Source: Chitinophaga nivalis (GTDB lineage: Bacteria; Bacteroidota; Bacteroidia; Chitinophagales; Chitinophagaceae). Taken from it: a DNA stretch of 64,000 nt. A model generated the notes under the pieces. The model searched no databases. It was not told the origin of the DNA and saw only the letters and a list, made by a program, of their open reading frames with translations. The number at the start of each line of letters is the position of its first letter. Within the stretch, counting starts at the first letter, position 1. A program made the translations under genes and the position numbers. The stretch lies in contig NZ_JAPDNR010000001.1 of the NCBI RefSeq assembly GCF_025989125.1, forward strand, positions 2,710,301 to 2,774,300, in the 5' to 3' direction. This document shows positions 63,249-64,000 of this stretch, one piece after another.

Positions 63249-63450
63249 ATGTTATCATGTTATAGAAGCTCCTGCGACTGCTAAACAATTTCGGTCAGCC
63301 GGATTAACTTTATGTGGTCTTAATTATTCTCTTGCGCGCTGTCATCCCGTTATTGCACTGTTATGGAAACAGGCTTAATCATACCAAAATCAAAACATAT
63401 TTTACCCTTAGGATTTAGTTAACCATTTATAAAACCCAAAATCTAGCATT

Positions 63451-64000
63451 ATGAAGCTCCCTATTAAATCACTGGTGTGCCTGGTCGTAGTTACCGGCAG
63501 TTGTATTTTCCAATCCTGTAAAAAAGATGCTACATCATCAGCAGCCCAACCAGATGCCATATCTGAAACCGTACTAGCCAAAATTCAGTCACAGGGGTAT
63601 AGTACACACGATGTGAAGAAAACCACAGATGGTTATCTGGTAGAAGGAGATATTTTCCTTTCTGCCGCAGCATTGGACAAAGTTGCGCTGAACACGCCTA
63701 TCCTGCGTGTTCCCAAAGGTGAACAATACCGGACAACCAACGTCATTGGTGGTTTGCCACGTGTGATTACAATATCTGTAACCGGTTTACCAGCTGCGTA
63801 TGGTACTGCTACCGATATTGCTATCCAACGTTATAATGCACTGGGGCTGCAACTTACCCTCCAACGGGTATCCAGCAACGGAGAAGTGGATATCCAGTAT
63901 GCCAGCCTGGGTTCCGGTATCCTCGGACAATCTGCCGGATTCCCTTCCAGCGCCGGGAATCCTCCCAGCCCTATCAAGCTGAATTCTGATGCCAATGCAT
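63451..64000 (+). CDS. M57-like lipoprotein, truncated by the window edge
   Basis: From ATG 63451 the frame stays open to the last base. The 183 visible residues have a lipoprotein signal (FQSC followed by KKDAT), a region DGYLVEGDIFLSAAALDKV, and GLPRVITISVTGLP, then GILGQSAGFPSSAGNPPSPIKLN. These match, in order, the first half of both M57 genes at 11270 and 12173. The zinc motif, expected about 20-40 residues later, lies beyond the edge. It is therefore a probable third M57 metallopeptidase. Confidence 0.85.
   Translation, partial: MKLPIKSLVCLVVVTGSCIFQSCKKDATSSAAQPDAISETVLAKIQSQGYSTHDVKKTTDGYLVEGDIFLSAAALDKVALNTPILRVPKGEQYRTTNVIGGLPRVITISVTGLPAAYGTATDIAIQRYNALGLQLTLQRVSSNGEVDIQYASLGSGILGQSAGFPSSAGNPPSPIKLNSDANA

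Overview
The window looks like a chromosomal segment of a Chitinophaga-like member of the Bacteroidetes. The signs are promoter elements of the form TTTG-N19/20-TAnnTTTG, general absence of Shine-Dalgarno sequences, many SPII lipoproteins, a FadL/OmpP1-type outer membrane protein, a Reg_prop/LytS-LytTR two-component pair, small DUF6520-type secreted proteins, HEIGH (M57) metallopeptidases, and a large NRPS ending in a reductase domain. Genus is an inference from gene content, not from a marker gene.

Layout. 1-9068 is the 3' part of a giant NRPS gene (partial A-PCP, C-A-PCP, C-A-PCP-reductase) closed by a terminator. 9217-13393 holds secreted proteases: a papain-like C1 lipoprotein and two M57 metallopeptidase lipoproteins, the second fused to a beta-trefoil. 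A third M57 relative is cut off by the right edge (63451-64000). 13459-19926 carries an oxidoreductase, small envelope/stress proteins (GlsB-like, BON, SH3b), a TetR gene with a membrane-protein pair, a MarR-GNAT fusion and an exported chorismate mutase. 20018-24052 is a compact five-gene operon: Ycf46-like AAA ATPase, DUF1257-like, DUF2997, a helix-hairpin-helix membrane protein and an NrdG-like radical SAM enzyme. It is the best candidate for a poorly described system, and its first and fourth products share a C-terminal Gly-Arg-x-Ile-Glu-Phe tail. 24266-39903 is accessory: a hydroxyacid dehydrogenase, an amidohydrolase, a SnoaL-like protein beside a Crp/Fnr gene broken by an in-frame stop, a lone carrier protein, a Baeyer-Villiger monooxygenase and hydrolase with a divergent TetR gene, zinc-ribbon and Cys-rich envelope proteins, and a MauE/DUF6520/propeller-like cassette.

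40118-63184 is mostly housekeeping: tRNA-Leu(CAG), dapD, a GT4 glycosyltransferase with tsaC, cca, miaA, a FadL-like porin, a Gly/Tyr-rich lipoprotein, proS with a hairpin in its leader, a LytS/LytTR system, a DegP/DegQ protease, acyl-CoA reductase, ferredoxin, ddl, a PASTA protein, rhodanese and RidA.

How they work together. tsaC, cca, miaA, proS and tRNA-Leu serve tRNA maturation and charging. dapD and ddl feed peptidoglycan precursors. The NRPS would release a peptide aldehyde or alcohol. Several TetR/MarR/Crp regulators lie next to strong palindromes that are likely their operators.
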